DNA of 64,000 nt from Thermasporomyces sp040195635 (GCF_040195635.1 NZ_JBEFTX010000015.1:62001-126000); one strand, 5' to 3'. Shown: positions 1 through 8,951, counted from the first letter of the stretch. Numbers and translations: made by a program. Notes: generated by a model not told the origin, from the sequence alone.

Positions 1-600
1 GCCGCGGACGCAGTAGGTCAGGGCCGGGGAGAGCCCCAGCTCGGTGACGGTGGTGCGGAACGGTGCGTCGTTGCGGACGAGCGCGCAGAACGGATGGACG
101 CGATCGCCGTAGCCGATGTCGAACTCATACGGGTCGCACCAGTCGGCTCCCTCGAACCGGACCGATTCGCGGATCCGGCTGGTGCCCGTTAACGCAGAGT
201 GCTGGAAGAGCTTGCCGTCCTCGTGGGCCCAGCCGGCCTCGACCGCGAACAGCGTGGGGTCGGCGGCGAGTTCGGCGGCCATCGTGCCGATCGTGTCGCC
301 TGTGGTGAAGCAGACGTCGGAGTCGACGAACAGGTAGGCGTCGCAGTCCGGCTCGGCGAGAACGGCGTCGCGCAGGATCTCCCCGTGTGTCGTGACCGCA
401 GCCTCGAGCGAGTAACCGGAGGGCCGGATCTCGACGCCGAACCCCTTGGCCCAATCCAGTCGTTCCACATCGCCGGAGTCGTTGTCGAGCAGCAGGATGG
501 ACAGGTCCGGGCTCAGCCGATGGTGCGCGATCAGCGAACGCAACAGCAGATCAGCATACGCCGAGGTTCCATGGTTGACAGTCACGACCTGAACGCGCAT
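1..600 (-). CDS. Glycosyltransferase family 2-like protein (3' end cut by window edge)
   Basis: The minus-strand frame opens at an ATG (598-600) and stays open to the left window edge, so the C-terminus is missing. The visible 200 residues begin MRVQVVTVNHGT, a typical GT-A nucleotide-binding first strand. They continue with LLLDNDSGD and later LFVDSDVCF, a DxD-like metal/nucleotide-sugar site near residue 95. This suggests transfer of a sugar from a nucleotide-sugar donor to an unknown acceptor. No signal peptide or membrane segment is visible in the part present. It lies alone, about 230 bp from the next gene. The family call is fairly sure; the substrate is unknown. Confidence 0.7.
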   Translation of the reverse strand, partial: MRVQVVTVNHGTSAYADLLLRSLIAHHRLSPDLSILLLDNDSGDVERLDWAKGFGVEIRPSGYSLEAAVTTHGEILRDAVLAEPDCDAYLFVDSDVCFTTGDTIGTMAAELAADPTLFAVEAGWAHEDGKLFQHSALTGTSRIRESVRFEGADWCDPYEFDIGYGDRVHPFCALVRNDAPFRTTVTELGLSPALTYCVRG

Positions 601-668
601 GCCCCGAAGCTACGGCCCCGCAGCTGAGCTCGCTACCAGATATCAATACGCCTGGCTCGCCCCAACGG

Positions 669-695
669 CGTCCGCTGAGGGATCCTTTCCGGACA
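669..695. repeat. Dispersed extragenic palindrome, copy 1
   Basis: An intergenic 27-bp imperfect inverted repeat, CGTCCG ... GGATCC ... CGGACA, between the glycosyltransferase and merR. It belongs to a family found again at 3920, 41843, 44555, 49856, 50381, 54118 (half) and 58709. Confidence 0.5.
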
Positions 696-831
696 GATCC
701 TGCACCAGCGGGTGCCCGTTGAACCTTCAGCGGGCGCCCGCGTCTGCGGACCACATGCCGCACCGCTGGTCAGCTTGCTGGCGTCGATCGTGGTCGTGGA
801 CCCGGCCGTTCCCCCGACCGGCGTTGATTGG

Positions 832-1425
832 TCAGACGAGTTCGAGTTGGACCTCCACCACCCAGTCGGACTGGTCCTCGCCGTCGGCCTCGAGAAAGAT
901 CCAGCGCTTGGCGCCTACGTCCCTCCCGGACTTCTCGGCCCACCGCACCAACGTCTCGTACGCTGCGCTGGGCGGCATGGCGCCACGGTGGATCGCCGAC
1001 GCCACTTCAGCCGCCGGTAGTTCGATGATCTCCAGGACGGGCGGCGCCTGCTCGGTGACGGCAAATCCCGCATAGAACCGCCGGCTCTCTTCGGTCTCGG
1101 GCAGAAACCAACCCACCGGCGTCAGCCGGGACAGCCCGGCTGCATCCATGAGCTCGCCGGCCCGGATGAACAGGTCCTCTACCCCGTCGGCGTCGGTACC
1201 TTCCACGGCGGCAATCCGCGTCGGCTCGGCCCGCTTCAGCACGATCTCGTCGGTGACGGTCATCTCACCCTCACTCTCGATCAGTCGGAGTCTCGCGTCG
1301 AGCTGGGCGAGCCGATGCCGGACCTCGTTGACCTGGGCCGGGGTGAGCAGCCCGAGCTGGTCGTAGTGACGCAGCATCCGGACCGACACGCCGCCCGCTC
1401 TGGCGAACTCTCCGATGTTCAACAT
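832..1425 (-). CDS. MerR-family regulator with in-frame loss of the DNA-binding wing
   Basis: The N-terminus (MLNIGEFARAGGVSVRMLRHY) is the MerR helix-turn-helix, and residues ~60-197 are a GyrI-like effector-binding domain. Straight after GLLTPAQV the frame continues with NEVRHRLAQLDARLRLIE, which in relatives is the dimerisation helix. About 60 residues of wing and second helical element (usually containing a GYRRY-like motif) are absent without loss of frame. The upstream ATG at 1452 would lie inside the operator palindrome, so 1425 is preferred. The product could still bind ligand and dimerise but probably binds DNA poorly. No partner gene is adjacent; the methyltransferase lies downstream on the far side of the promoter. 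Confidence 0.75.
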   Translation of the reverse strand: MLNIGEFARAGGVSVRMLRHYDQLGLLTPAQVNEVRHRLAQLDARLRLIESEGEMTVTDEIVLKRAEPTRIAAVEGTDADGVEDLFIRAGELMDAAGLSRLTPVGWFLPETEESRRFYAGFAVTEQAPPVLEIIELPAAEVASAIHRGAMPPSAAYETLVRWAEKSGRDVGAKRWIFLEADGEDQSDWVVEVQLELV

Positions 1426-1435
1426 GGCACCACCG

Positions 1436-1466
1436 ATGGTCGGACCTGACACCGTGTCAGAAGCAA
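1436..1466 (-). promoter_or_regulatory. MerR-type promoter with palindromic operator in a 19-bp spacer
   Basis: Read on the minus strand, a -35-like TTGCTT (1461-1466) and a -10-like GACCAT (1436-1441) are separated by exactly 19 bp. The spacer contains the perfect palindrome CTGACACCGTGTCAG (1446-1460). Over-long spacers with a central dyad are the hallmark of MerR-activated promoters, so this is probably the autoregulatory site of the merR gene starting at 1425. The transcript would be leaderless or nearly so. Confidence 0.65.
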
Positions 1467-1633
1467 GTCCGAGTATCCCGGCCCGCCGTGATGCGCGCCG
1501 ACCACGACCCGGCGTCCCCGTACCAGGTGGTCGATCCCTTCCAGACAGCTAGGCCGTGGTCTCGGCGGGCAGCTACCAGCTGTGTCCGCAGAGGACTCCC
1601 CACGTACGGAAAGGGATCGTTCACCGAAGGAGG

Positions 1634-2407
1634 TCAGCGTGCAGCGGTCAGGAGATAGGTCGCCGGGATGGAACTCGCGCGTTCGCCGAGACCGGGATAC
1701 ATTTCGGCGGCGGGAAACTCCTGCAAGGACCGAACCGTCAAGCCGGCCGCCAGGACCGCGCCGACGACGCTGCCGATGTTCCAGACAAAGCTGCGGTGTG
1801 GAATATCTGGAGTACCGATCTTCCTGGTGACCTCCGGTGCCTTGAGGGGATCGTAGTAGCCATCACGACCGGGGTTGAAATAGTCGCCGCTGACGCTCAG
1901 GCGATCCTCGTCCGCAACCGACAGCACCTCCCACAAGGGATGATGTTCACTGATGACCAGCGAGCCGCCGGGATTGAGGCGTTGAGCTACCAGCTGTGCC
2001 CAAGCGTGGATGTCTGGCGCCCAACACACGCCACCCCAGGAGATGAAAACGAGGTCGAACCCAGTGATCTCCTGGTCCAGGTTCATCATGTCCTGCTCCT
2101 GAAAGTTCACCTCCAGGCCCAGGGCTTCCGCCTTCGCCCTTCCGGTGGCCAGATGACTCGGCGCAAGATCGACGGCGGTGACATGTGCACCCATCTGAGC
2201 GAACGTCAGCGCCTCGTCGCCCACTGAGCAAGCAAGCTGCAGAACCCGGCCCCCTCGAACATCGCCGACCGCGGCCCGCTCGTGCTCGTTGAGCACGCTG
2301 CCACCAGACTTGAAGGACTCGACCGGCTCGCCCTTGCGCTCCGGCGCCAAGGCCTCCCAGTACCTCCGGTTATCAAGGACGATGCTCGACGCAGTTTGCT
2401 CCGCCAT
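1634..2407 (-). CDS. Class I SAM-dependent methyltransferase
   Basis: A 257-residue protein with a Methyltransf_11/25-type Rossmann fold. Motif I is VLQLACSVGDEAL (normally GCGxG; here Cys-Ser-Val-Gly), followed by the acidic end of strand 2 in VTAVDLAPSHL, then the FDLVFISWGGVCW segment and NPGGSLVIS as post-motif III. It probably methylates a small molecule in the cytoplasm; the substrate is unknown. The start ATG at 2407 gives a full-length protein with no extra N-terminal tail. It stands alone, and the aminoglycoside-phosphotransferase chimera upstream is separated by ~190 bp. Confidence 0.8.
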   Translation of the reverse strand: MAEQTASSIVLDNRRYWEALAPERKGEPVESFKSGGSVLNEHERAAVGDVRGGRVLQLACSVGDEALTFAQMGAHVTAVDLAPSHLATGRAKAEALGLEVNFQEQDMMNLDQEITGFDLVFISWGGVCWAPDIHAWAQLVAQRLNPGGSLVISEHHPLWEVLSVADEDRLSVSGDYFNPGRDGYYDPLKAPEVTRKIGTPDIPHRSFVWNIGSVVGAVLAAGLTVRSLQEFPAAEMYPGLGERASSIPATYLLTAAR

Positions 2408-2598
2408 GGCCGAGACAATACGACCAAACCCTCAGCCAGTGCATCGCGGTTTCGCCGGTCGAGCACCAAGGCGACAACGCGAGCATGGAGACAGCCGACC
2501 GGCACCGATCCGGGCGGAACTACATCCTCATCTTCGATGACGCCGGCATCCTCACCTTCAACGTCGGGCAACAGCAGCCAGGCCGAGGGGTGAACTCG

Positions 2599-3612
2599 TC
2601 AAGAGTGCTGAAGGTGATCGTCGAGGACGTCTTCGAGCACCCGGACAGGATTCTCGCGCCATCCGAACTGTAGGCGTACGAGCTCGGTATCCGAGGCGCC
2701 CGCTCTCCTCGCACTAGCGATCTGGATGAGGGCCTGCCACAGCATCCACCCGCGGGCACGGGCCCACATCCCCTCATCGAGAGCCATGGCATGACGAAGG
2801 ACCTCGCGGCTCTCCTGGGAGAAGAGCGTCCATGCGATCACCAGGTCGCAAGCCGGGTCGCCCACACCCATGCAGCCGAAGTCGATCACCGCGCTCAACC
2901 GACCATCACGTACGAGCAGGTTGGTTGAATTCATATCGCCGTGGAACCACACCGACGGGGCGGCGCGGGTGTTGGCCAGCGCCGCCTCCCACGCCTCCGT
3001 GGCACACGGCGCGTCGATGATGTCGGAAAGGTCTGCGATCGCGCCGCGGCATCGGCGGTCGAACGCCTGTAGGTCCCCGCCGCGGGAGAAGTTGTGCGGT
3101 CCCGGCTCCGGCCCACCTGTGGGATCGATCTGGTACAGCGCGGTCAGGAACCGGCTCAGGTCCCTCGCCAACTCGATCGGGTCGGTGATCCCGTCACCGG
3201 TTACGTGCTCACCGGGCAGCCACCTGTACACCGACCACGGGCGGGGGAACCCACACCCCGGCACCCCCTTTGCCAGCGGCTGAGGAATCGCCAGCGGTAC
3301 CTGCGCGGCCAGGGTCGGCAGCCAGCGGTGCTCCTTGTCCACCTGCGCCGAGTACTTCTCCGCGCTCGGCAGCCGAACGGACTTGTCGTCGCCCAGCCGC
3401 ATGGTGGTGTTGTCGTTGCCGTCCGGTACGACCGGCCGGATCGCTAGTCCGGCCCACTGCGGCCGCTGCCCGAGCGACCACTTGGCCGGCCCGAAGTCCT
3501 GTGCCTGCACCGCCCCGAACCACCGCACGACATCGGCCGGCGCGGTAGGGCGCGGCCCGTCGGCGAGCAGCGCGCTCCCCAGCCGCCGATCGGCGATCGC
3601 CTTCACGCCCAA
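2599..3612 (-). CDS. Chimera: winged-helix (HTH_42) N-terminus fused to a phosphotransferase
   Basis: Residues 1-50 match the start of actinobacterial winged-helix DNA-binding-domain proteins of the HTH_42/YcaQ-like type (key segment VVRWFGAVQAQDFGPAKW). At about residue 51 the protein changes to an aminoglycoside phosphotransferase-fold protein entered at its GNDNTTMRLGDDKSVRL strand. The catalytic loop is HGDMNSTN and the metal loop is VIDFGCMG. The APH part lacks about its first 30 residues, and the HTH_42 part lacks most of its ~350 residues. The join is in frame, so one deletion fused two genes. Whether the product is a working kinase is unknown. Confidence 0.75.
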   Translation of the reverse strand: MGVKAIADRRLGSALLADGPRPTAPADVVRWFGAVQAQDFGPAKWSLGQRPQWAGLAIRPVVPDGNDNTTMRLGDDKSVRLPSAEKYSAQVDKEHRWLPTLAAQVPLAIPQPLAKGVPGCGFPRPWSVYRWLPGEHVTGDGITDPIELARDLSRFLTALYQIDPTGGPEPGPHNFSRGGDLQAFDRRCRGAIADLSDIIDAPCATEAWEAALANTRAAPSVWFHGDMNSTNLLVRDGRLSAVIDFGCMGVGDPACDLVIAWTLFSQESREVLRHAMALDEGMWARARGWMLWQALIQIASARRAGASDTELVRLQFGWRENPVRVLEDVLDDHLQHS

Positions 3613-4001
3613 GAGGCTAACGTGTGCGGGCTCACCTTACGTACGACCTCCCCGCCCGCCCGAGGAGAGCGGAATGGCGTACGGGATGGCAGCGATGGAC
3701 GACCCTGACCGTGCCGCGGCAAACGCGCTACAGGTGACCTCCAGGAATAGGTAATAGGTGCAGCCCGGCCGACGACACAACAGGCGACTTTCCAGCCTGA
3801 TGTTTGCGTCGGCGGAACTGTAACGGTTGCTCCCACTCGTCAGCGGTAAAGACGTGCGCGATCGCCAACCGAACCGAGCCATCAAGCAGGAAGAGCCGCG
3901 TCCCGGGTCGAGGGTTGCGTGTCCCTTAGGGGATCGGCGGACACTCGCTTTTCTCTGACGAGATGCCTCTGACAATCGGGGGCCGCGCGGTGTCGCCGAT
4001 C
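3613..4001. other. Intergenic region without a supported gene
   Basis: These 389 bp between two minus-strand genes carry a palindrome copy near 3920-3943 and otherwise no reading frame that resembles a protein family. The open frames here are low-complexity shadows. Confidence 0.5.
3920..3943. repeat. Dispersed extragenic palindrome, copy 2
   Basis: TGTCC ... GGGGATCG ... GGACA, a short version of the window-wide palindrome family, located downstream of the phosphotransferase-like gene that ends at 4002. Confidence 0.45.
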
Positions 4002-5027
4002 TCAGGTCAGCAGGCAGAGCGTCTGCAGGTCGTGGTGCAGGTCGAAAGCTATGTCCCTGGGCGTCTTGGCGATGTCCGGGTGACCGAGGTTGTCGAGGCG
4101 CCAGGGCAGTGCTTGGAAAGCATCCACAGTGCGGACGAGTAGTGCCTCCTTCCACGCGTCGGCCTCCTCAAGGGCAACGCCGGTCAGATCTCGCATCGCG
4201 TCCAGGTATCCGGAGAAGAGGTCCCGTTCCTCGCGACCTGAGTAGGTGGCGAGTCCGCCGACTGTCGTGGCGATGTCGTGGAACCGGGGCCGCAGGCCCA
4301 TCGTCTCGAGGTCGAACATCACCAACCTGCCGTGCGACCAGCCGACCTGCTGGAGATACAGCTCACCATGGTTCAAGGCCGTCGGCAGCGCCGCCACGGC
4401 CTTGGTCGCCCGTCGGTACGCTGCGAACCAGCATTCTGGGTCGACCTCCACAGACACAGCAGGGTGGGTGGCCAACGACGTCAAGGCGGCCTTGACACGT
4501 GCGGAGAACTCCTCGCCCGGGACCCTAGGCGGCAGGATGAACACCTCAGGAGGCGGTGCCTCCAACGTGTTGAGTCGGGCGATCAGACCGACCAACTCGG
4601 GTATGTCGTTCGGCTCCACTCCCACCGTGGGAACGAATTCCAGAACGACCACCTCACCGGCAGCCCGCACCACCGAGTGCAGCAGCCGCGGCGTGGGGAA
4701 TCCACGCGACGACAAGGAGGCATACCTTGCCCCCTCTGCCCTGGCGGGCTCCTCGCTCCGCTTGCAGAAGACGGTCTGGGTGAGCGGCGATCCGTCCTCG
4801 CCGAGGTAGCCGACGGTGACGATGCAGGAGTTCGTTCCCTTGTGGAGGCCACGTATCTCGTGCGACACCCACGCCCGTGCTCCCTCCGCGTCCACGAAGC
4901 CTGGCAGGAACTCGCCCAGCTCACGCCAGGTCAGCCCGTACGGCAACGCACATGGCCGCGGCTCGATCGGCACAGGTGACAGGTTCGCCGGCGCGAACCT
5001 GGTCTGGTCGGGCATGTCAACGAGCAT
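4002..5027 (-). CDS. Phosphotransferase-fold (APH-like) protein with HGE catalytic motif
   Basis: A 341-residue kinase-like protein. The loop that is normally HGDxxxxN reads HGELYLQQ, and the following metal-binding loop reads MFDLETMG. A Glu in place of the catalytic Asp occurs in a recognised HGEFY-type phosphotransferase subgroup, so activity is possible but unproven. The N-terminal ~120 residues (TQTVFCKRS, VVVLEFVPTVG) form the nucleotide-binding lobe. Two ATGs (5027 and 5015) are possible; a GAGGA stretch abuts the first. The substrate is unknown. It is one of nine kinase-fold loci in the window. Confidence 0.7.
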   Translation of the reverse strand: MLVDMPDQTRFAPANLSPVPIEPRPCALPYGLTWRELGEFLPGFVDAEGARAWVSHEIRGLHKGTNSCIVTVGYLGEDGSPLTQTVFCKRSEEPARAEGARYASLSSRGFPTPRLLHSVVRAAGEVVVLEFVPTVGVEPNDIPELVGLIARLNTLEAPPPEVFILPPRVPGEEFSARVKAALTSLATHPAVSVEVDPECWFAAYRRATKAVAALPTALNHGELYLQQVGWSHGRLVMFDLETMGLRPRFHDIATTVGGLATYSGREERDLFSGYLDAMRDLTGVALEEADAWKEALLVRTVDAFQALPWRLDNLGHPDIAKTPRDIAFDLHHDLQTLCLLT

Positions 5028-5377
5028 TCCTCAGCACCGGACGGGTGGCCACCTTTTTGAACCGCCGGCCGATATCCCGACCTGCGCCTACGAGCGCGCT
5101 CGAGCCGAACTCTCGACCGACGACGGGGCCCAACCCTCGTCAAGGACCTCCAGTGAAGCTGTCAGAACGGCGAGCGGCGGTGCGCAAGAGGGTCCCTCGC
5201 CGGACAGGCCGGCCGAACGAGGCCGCCAGCGGGTCGCGGTGGAGAAGCAGGTCGCTCAATTGGCCGCGACCCTGGGTAGCCACTGAACGGTCGGGCGTGG
5301 GACTCAGGTCCTCCCGAGGAGTGGCGGGGGTCGGAAATGGCTTGCGATCGCCGCGCTCGGACCGCCCGTGTCGGCCC
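5028..5377. other. Intergenic region between divergent phosphotransferase genes
   Basis: About 350 bp between two divergently read APH-type genes. The plus-strand frame of the downstream gene is open across much of it, but its translation is low-complexity Arg/Pro-rich and unlike the family, so I treat it as non-coding. No palindrome or terminator was recognised. Confidence 0.4.
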
Positions 5378-6328
5378 GTGCAGACCGAGCAGTCTCCGCC
5401 TCCCCCGCTGGTCGAATCGCTCCTGTCGGCTGCCGGCCTCCCCGGTCGTCCGGAGTCCGTCGTCATGCTGGGAGAGTCGAGCAACCGGGTCTGGAAGCTG
5501 AGCATCGGCGGCAGCGAGTACGTGTTGCGGGAGCGGCTTGACGGTTCGCCGACGATGCTGGTCAAGGAGGCGTACCTCAGCGACCTGCTGGCCCACCACG
5601 ACGTGCCGGCGCCACGCATTCTCGCCACAGTTGCCGCAGAACGCATCGGCACGCTCACGACATTTGCGGAGGGCCTAACGCTTGGTCGGGCACTCGAAGT
5701 GCTCTCCCCCGACGACCTAGCCGCGGCGTGGCGATCGACAGGCGAGGCTCTGCGCCGGGCGCACGAGATCGATCAGCCAGTCGCAGGCGAGATCGTCGGA
5801 GATCGGATCGAGCCGTTCGCCGGAGGTTGGGCGACGTGGGCAAGCGAAGACGTCGCCGACACGCTGGGCTGGCTGCGCGAGCGGATCGGAATGCCGGCGC
5901 TTCGCGAAGAGGCCGGGCGATTCTCGCGGGATATGCAGTCGGTACTCGCCGATGCGCCGATCCGGTTGATCCACAACGACCTACTTCCGCAGAACATCAT
6001 GGTTGCCCCGGGACCAGACGGCTGGCGATGCACGGGGCTGCTGGACTGGGAGTTCGCCCGCGCGGGTGATCCGCGGTGGGACCTGGCTACCTTGGACCTT
6101 CGCCCGGCAGAACTGGTGCCTCCGGCCTTCTACGAGGGGTACGGCGAGCGACCCGCCGAGCCGCACGCAACGATCTATGAAGTCCTGGCCATGGCCTGGA
6201 AGACCAAGGCGCAGCTGCAGGGACTCGGCGACTGGTGGTGGACACCGCTCAACGCCAGACTCGCGTACGTGGCAAACCTGGAACGGCACCTGGCCCGTGC
6301 CGTCCCCCCTCTTCCAACGCAGCTATGA
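5378..6328 (+). CDS. Aminoglycoside phosphotransferase-family protein
   Basis: A kinase-fold protein with nucleotide-lobe motif SSNRVWKLSIGGSEYVLRE, hinge LTTFAEGLTLG, catalytic loop HNDLLPQN and metal loop GLLDWEFARAGDPRWDL. The family normally begins just before these elements, so the GTG at 5378 (VQTEQSPPPP) is chosen, giving 316 residues. A longer start near 5321 or 5297 cannot be excluded. It probably phosphorylates a small molecule in the cytoplasm; despite the family name, a link to antibiotic resistance is not shown by the sequence. Confidence 0.75.
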   Translation: MQTEQSPPPPLVESLLSAAGLPGRPESVVMLGESSNRVWKLSIGGSEYVLRERLDGSPTMLVKEAYLSDLLAHHDVPAPRILATVAAERIGTLTTFAEGLTLGRALEVLSPDDLAAAWRSTGEALRRAHEIDQPVAGEIVGDRIEPFAGGWATWASEDVADTLGWLRERIGMPALREEAGRFSRDMQSVLADAPIRLIHNDLLPQNIMVAPGPDGWRCTGLLDWEFARAGDPRWDLATLDLRPAELVPPAFYEGYGERPAEPHATIYEVLAMAWKTKAQLQGLGDWWWTPLNARLAYVANLERHLARAVPPLPTQL

Positions 6329-6400
6329 GCCGGACGTGAAACGGGCCGGGTCCCTAGACGGGCAGCCGCAACACGCGGTTCTCCGGGGACCCGATCCGAT

Positions 6401-6514
6401 GACCCGGTACAGCTGGACGGGATGGCCAAGGGTGCGCTCGCCACGGTTGCGTACGCCACCATGTTCCTCGCGTGTGCGTGGTGGACCTTCCTTCGCAAGG
6501 ACGTACTGTCCTGA
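6401..6514 (+). pseudogene. C-terminal remnant of an ABC-2 type permease
   Basis: Only the last ~35 codons look coding. They give a membrane segment ending in FLACAWWTFLRKDVLS, very like the last helix and basic tail of ABC-2 exporter permeases. Upstream in the same frame nothing permease-like is seen, and no ATP-binding partner is adjacent. It is probably the scar of a deletion. The match is short, so confidence is limited. Confidence 0.4.
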
Positions 6515-6685
6515 CGTTCCTGACGCCCCCTGACGCCCCCGAGCACCGGACGCAGTTTCGCCTGGGGCCGCCCGTTTGAAGGGGCTTTGTACAGGCTCGT
6601 TCCGATCCTTGGCTCGCGAAGGAATGCCTGGCGGTAGCGACGCGTTCCGGAGGGTGTACTTGAAGCTTCAACCAGAGAGGTTGAT

Positions 6686-7675
6686 ATGCCCGCCGTCACT
6701 GCCGACACCCTGAAGCTGCCGCGTGTCGCCGTACCCGATCCGGTCGCTGCCGTCCCGCGTCCGGTGCGGTCGGTCACGACCGCACCCAGCGGTTTCGAGG
6801 GCGAGGGCTTCCCCGTGCGACGTGCGTTCGCCGGGGTGGCGCAGTCCGTGCTCGACCCCTTCATCCACATGGACCAGATGGGGGAGATCGAGTACGCCCC
6901 GGGCGAACCCAAGGGGACGCCCTGGCATCCGCACCGCGGCTTCGAGACCGTCACGTACATCATCGACGGGGTCTTCGAGCACCAGGACTCCAATGGTGGT
7001 GGCGGCACGATCACGGACGGCGACACCCAGTGGATGACCGCGGGCGCGGGCCTGCTGCACATCGAGAAGCCCCCGGAGCACCTGGTCGTCTCGGGCGGGG
7101 TGTTTCACGGCATCCAGCTGTGGGTCAACCTGCCCCGCGCGCACAAGTTCCACCTGCCCCGCTACCAGGACATCCGCGGCCGTGAGGCCGTGCTGCTGGC
7201 CTCGGCCGACGGCGGCGCGCTGCTGCGGGTGATCGCAGGCGAGCTGGACGGGCATCAGGGCCCCGGCGTCACGTTCACCCCGATCACGATGGTGCACACG
7301 ACCGTCACCCCCGGCGCCCGGCTGGAGCTGCCGTGGAACCCCGGCTTCAACGGCCTCGCCTACGTGCTGGCCGGCCAAGGGTCAGCGGGCACGGAGCAGC
7401 GGCCGATCCGCAAAGGTCAGCTCGCCGTCTTCGGCGCGGGCGGCGCACTGACCCTCGACGCGGCGACAGCCCAGCCGCAGGCCGAGCCCAACCTGGAGGT
7501 GCTGCTGCTCGGCGGGCAGCCCATCCGCGAGCCGGTCGTCCACTACGGCCCGTTCGTCATGAACAGCCGCGCCGAGATCGTCCAGGCCGTGGAGGACTAC
7601 CAGGCCGGCAGACTGGGCGTGGTCCCCGCCGACCGCGTCCCGCACGCCGACGGCCCCCTTCTCGGACAGGAATGA
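6686..7675 (+). CDS. Pirin-family cupin protein
   Basis: A 329-residue bicupin. The N-terminal cupin carries the pirin metal-site segment HPHRGFETVTY and the downstream HIEKPPEH (usually HxEx); the C-terminal pirin domain follows from about residue 195. Pirins are Fe-binding proteins, some with quercetinase activity and others acting as redox-responsive co-regulators; the role here is unknown. A good ribosome site (GAGAGG, 6685 region) precedes the ATG. It stands alone on the plus strand, with a kinase-like gene ~100 bp downstream. Confidence 0.85.
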   Translation: MPAVTADTLKLPRVAVPDPVAAVPRPVRSVTTAPSGFEGEGFPVRRAFAGVAQSVLDPFIHMDQMGEIEYAPGEPKGTPWHPHRGFETVTYIIDGVFEHQDSNGGGGTITDGDTQWMTAGAGLLHIEKPPEHLVVSGGVFHGIQLWVNLPRAHKFHLPRYQDIRGREAVLLASADGGALLRVIAGELDGHQGPGVTFTPITMVHTTVTPGARLELPWNPGFNGLAYVLAGQGSAGTEQRPIRKGQLAVFGAGGALTLDAATAQPQAEPNLEVLLLGGQPIREPVVHYGPFVMNSRAEIVQAVEDYQAGRLGVVPADRVPHADGPLLGQE

Positions 7676-7772
7676 CAGGAGCGAGAGGAGGAGGCCAGGC
7701 GCCGCGTGGATGATGCCGAGAGCTCCAGCACTGGCCACCACCGGCATTACGGACGGACTCTCTTGGGCTGGC

Positions 7773-8783
7773 ATGATCGCGTGGGTGCTGGCTGCCCGGC
7801 GAGCCCGCTACGCGCGGGTCTCGGACTTCCTTGCCTCGCGTAGCGACGTTGAGCTTGCTGCGCAGGTGAGTGCTGGGCGAGTGGGCAGCGTGGGGGTGGG
7901 CGGCGGTTCGGTCGTTGTCGATGTCGACGGTGTGCAGGTGTTCGCCAAGCGTGTCCCGTTGACCGACCGGGAGTTAGCTCATCCGCGCTCCACCACGAAC
8001 CTGTTCGACTTGCCACTGCTCTGCCAGTACGGCATCGGCAGCCCAGGATTCAACGTGTGGCGCGAGTTGGCCGCGAACATGATCGTCACGGACGGAGTTC
8101 TGGCCGGTGAGACGGAGTCGTTCCCGTTGCTCTACCACTGGCGAGTACTGCCCGGCCGCCCGCCCGCCGCGGCCGAGCACGCCGACGTCGACGCAGCTGT
8201 CGCCGCGCTGGACAGCTCGCCAGCCGTGCGCGCCCGCCTGGAAGCGCTGGCCGCCGCTTCACACAGCCTCGTGCTGTTCTGCGAATACATCCCGTACCCA
8301 CTGGCCGGCTGGCTAGGGGAAGACCCAGCCGGCAAGGCCGAGATGGTCGAGCGGCAACTATCAGAGATCGTGGCGTTCCTGCGCGGCCGTGAGCTGCTGC
8401 ACATGGACGGACACTTCGGCAACATGCGCACCGACGGTGAGCGGATCTACCTCGCCGACTTCGGGCTGGCCACCTCGCCACGGTTCGACCTGTCCGCAGC
8501 CGAGCGCGACTTCGCCGAACGCAACGCCGCACACGATGCCGACTACGCCGCCATGCGACTGATCAACTGGCTGGTAGCCGCCACATGCGGCGTACCGGTG
8601 CCAACCACCGGTGGCCCGGTGGCCCGCAACGAGTTCGTACGTCGGTGCGCTGACGGTCACCACCCAGACGGCCTGCCACCGGCGGTCGCCGCGGTCCTCA
8701 CTCGCCACGCACCAACCGCAGCGAGAATGAACAGCCTCTACTGTCGGCTGTTCGGCGGAGATGTACACGCGCAGTACCCCTGA
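7773..8783 (+). CDS. Protein-kinase-like protein
   Basis: An atypical kinase-fold protein of ~336 residues. The N-lobe has a Gly-rich stretch (VGSVGVGGGS) followed by VQVFAKRVPLTD, whose Lys would contact ATP. The catalytic region reads LLHMDGHFGNMRTDG and then IYLADFGLA, close to the HxD...N and DFG arrangement. The actinobacterial relatives I recognise also share RSTTNLFDLPLLCQYGIGS. ATG 7773 is preferred to 7710 because the earlier residues do not fit the family. The target is unknown. Confidence 0.7.
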   Translation: MIAWVLAARRARYARVSDFLASRSDVELAAQVSAGRVGSVGVGGGSVVVDVDGVQVFAKRVPLTDRELAHPRSTTNLFDLPLLCQYGIGSPGFNVWRELAANMIVTDGVLAGETESFPLLYHWRVLPGRPPAAAEHADVDAAVAALDSSPAVRARLEALAAASHSLVLFCEYIPYPLAGWLGEDPAGKAEMVERQLSEIVAFLRGRELLHMDGHFGNMRTDGERIYLADFGLATSPRFDLSAAERDFAERNAAHDADYAAMRLINWLVAATCGVPVPTTGGPVARNEFVRRCADGHHPDGLPPAVAAVLTRHAPTAARMNSLYCRLFGGDVHAQYP

Positions 8784-8951
8784 CCGCACCACCGGAGGGC
8801 TTGACGTATGCGCGCCGATCGTCGACCAGGGCGACCGTCTGCGGATCCAACCGGTCACGGGATGCTCTCGCTTGGTGAGGGCCGCGCACTACGGCCGGAG
8901 TGCCGAAGCCAAATGACACGCGGACTTGAGCTCGGTCAGATCTTGCGCTGT

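Noticed and set aside
3637..4155. A 172-codon minus-strand frame across the 3.6-4.0 kb gap
   Set aside because: Unlike any family and overlaps the end of the gene at 4002; composition matches a random GC-rich frame.
4877..5377. N-terminal extension of the phosphotransferase that ends at 6328
   Set aside because: The extra ~165 residues are low-complexity Arg/Pro-rich and overlap the divergent gene; the family begins near 5378.
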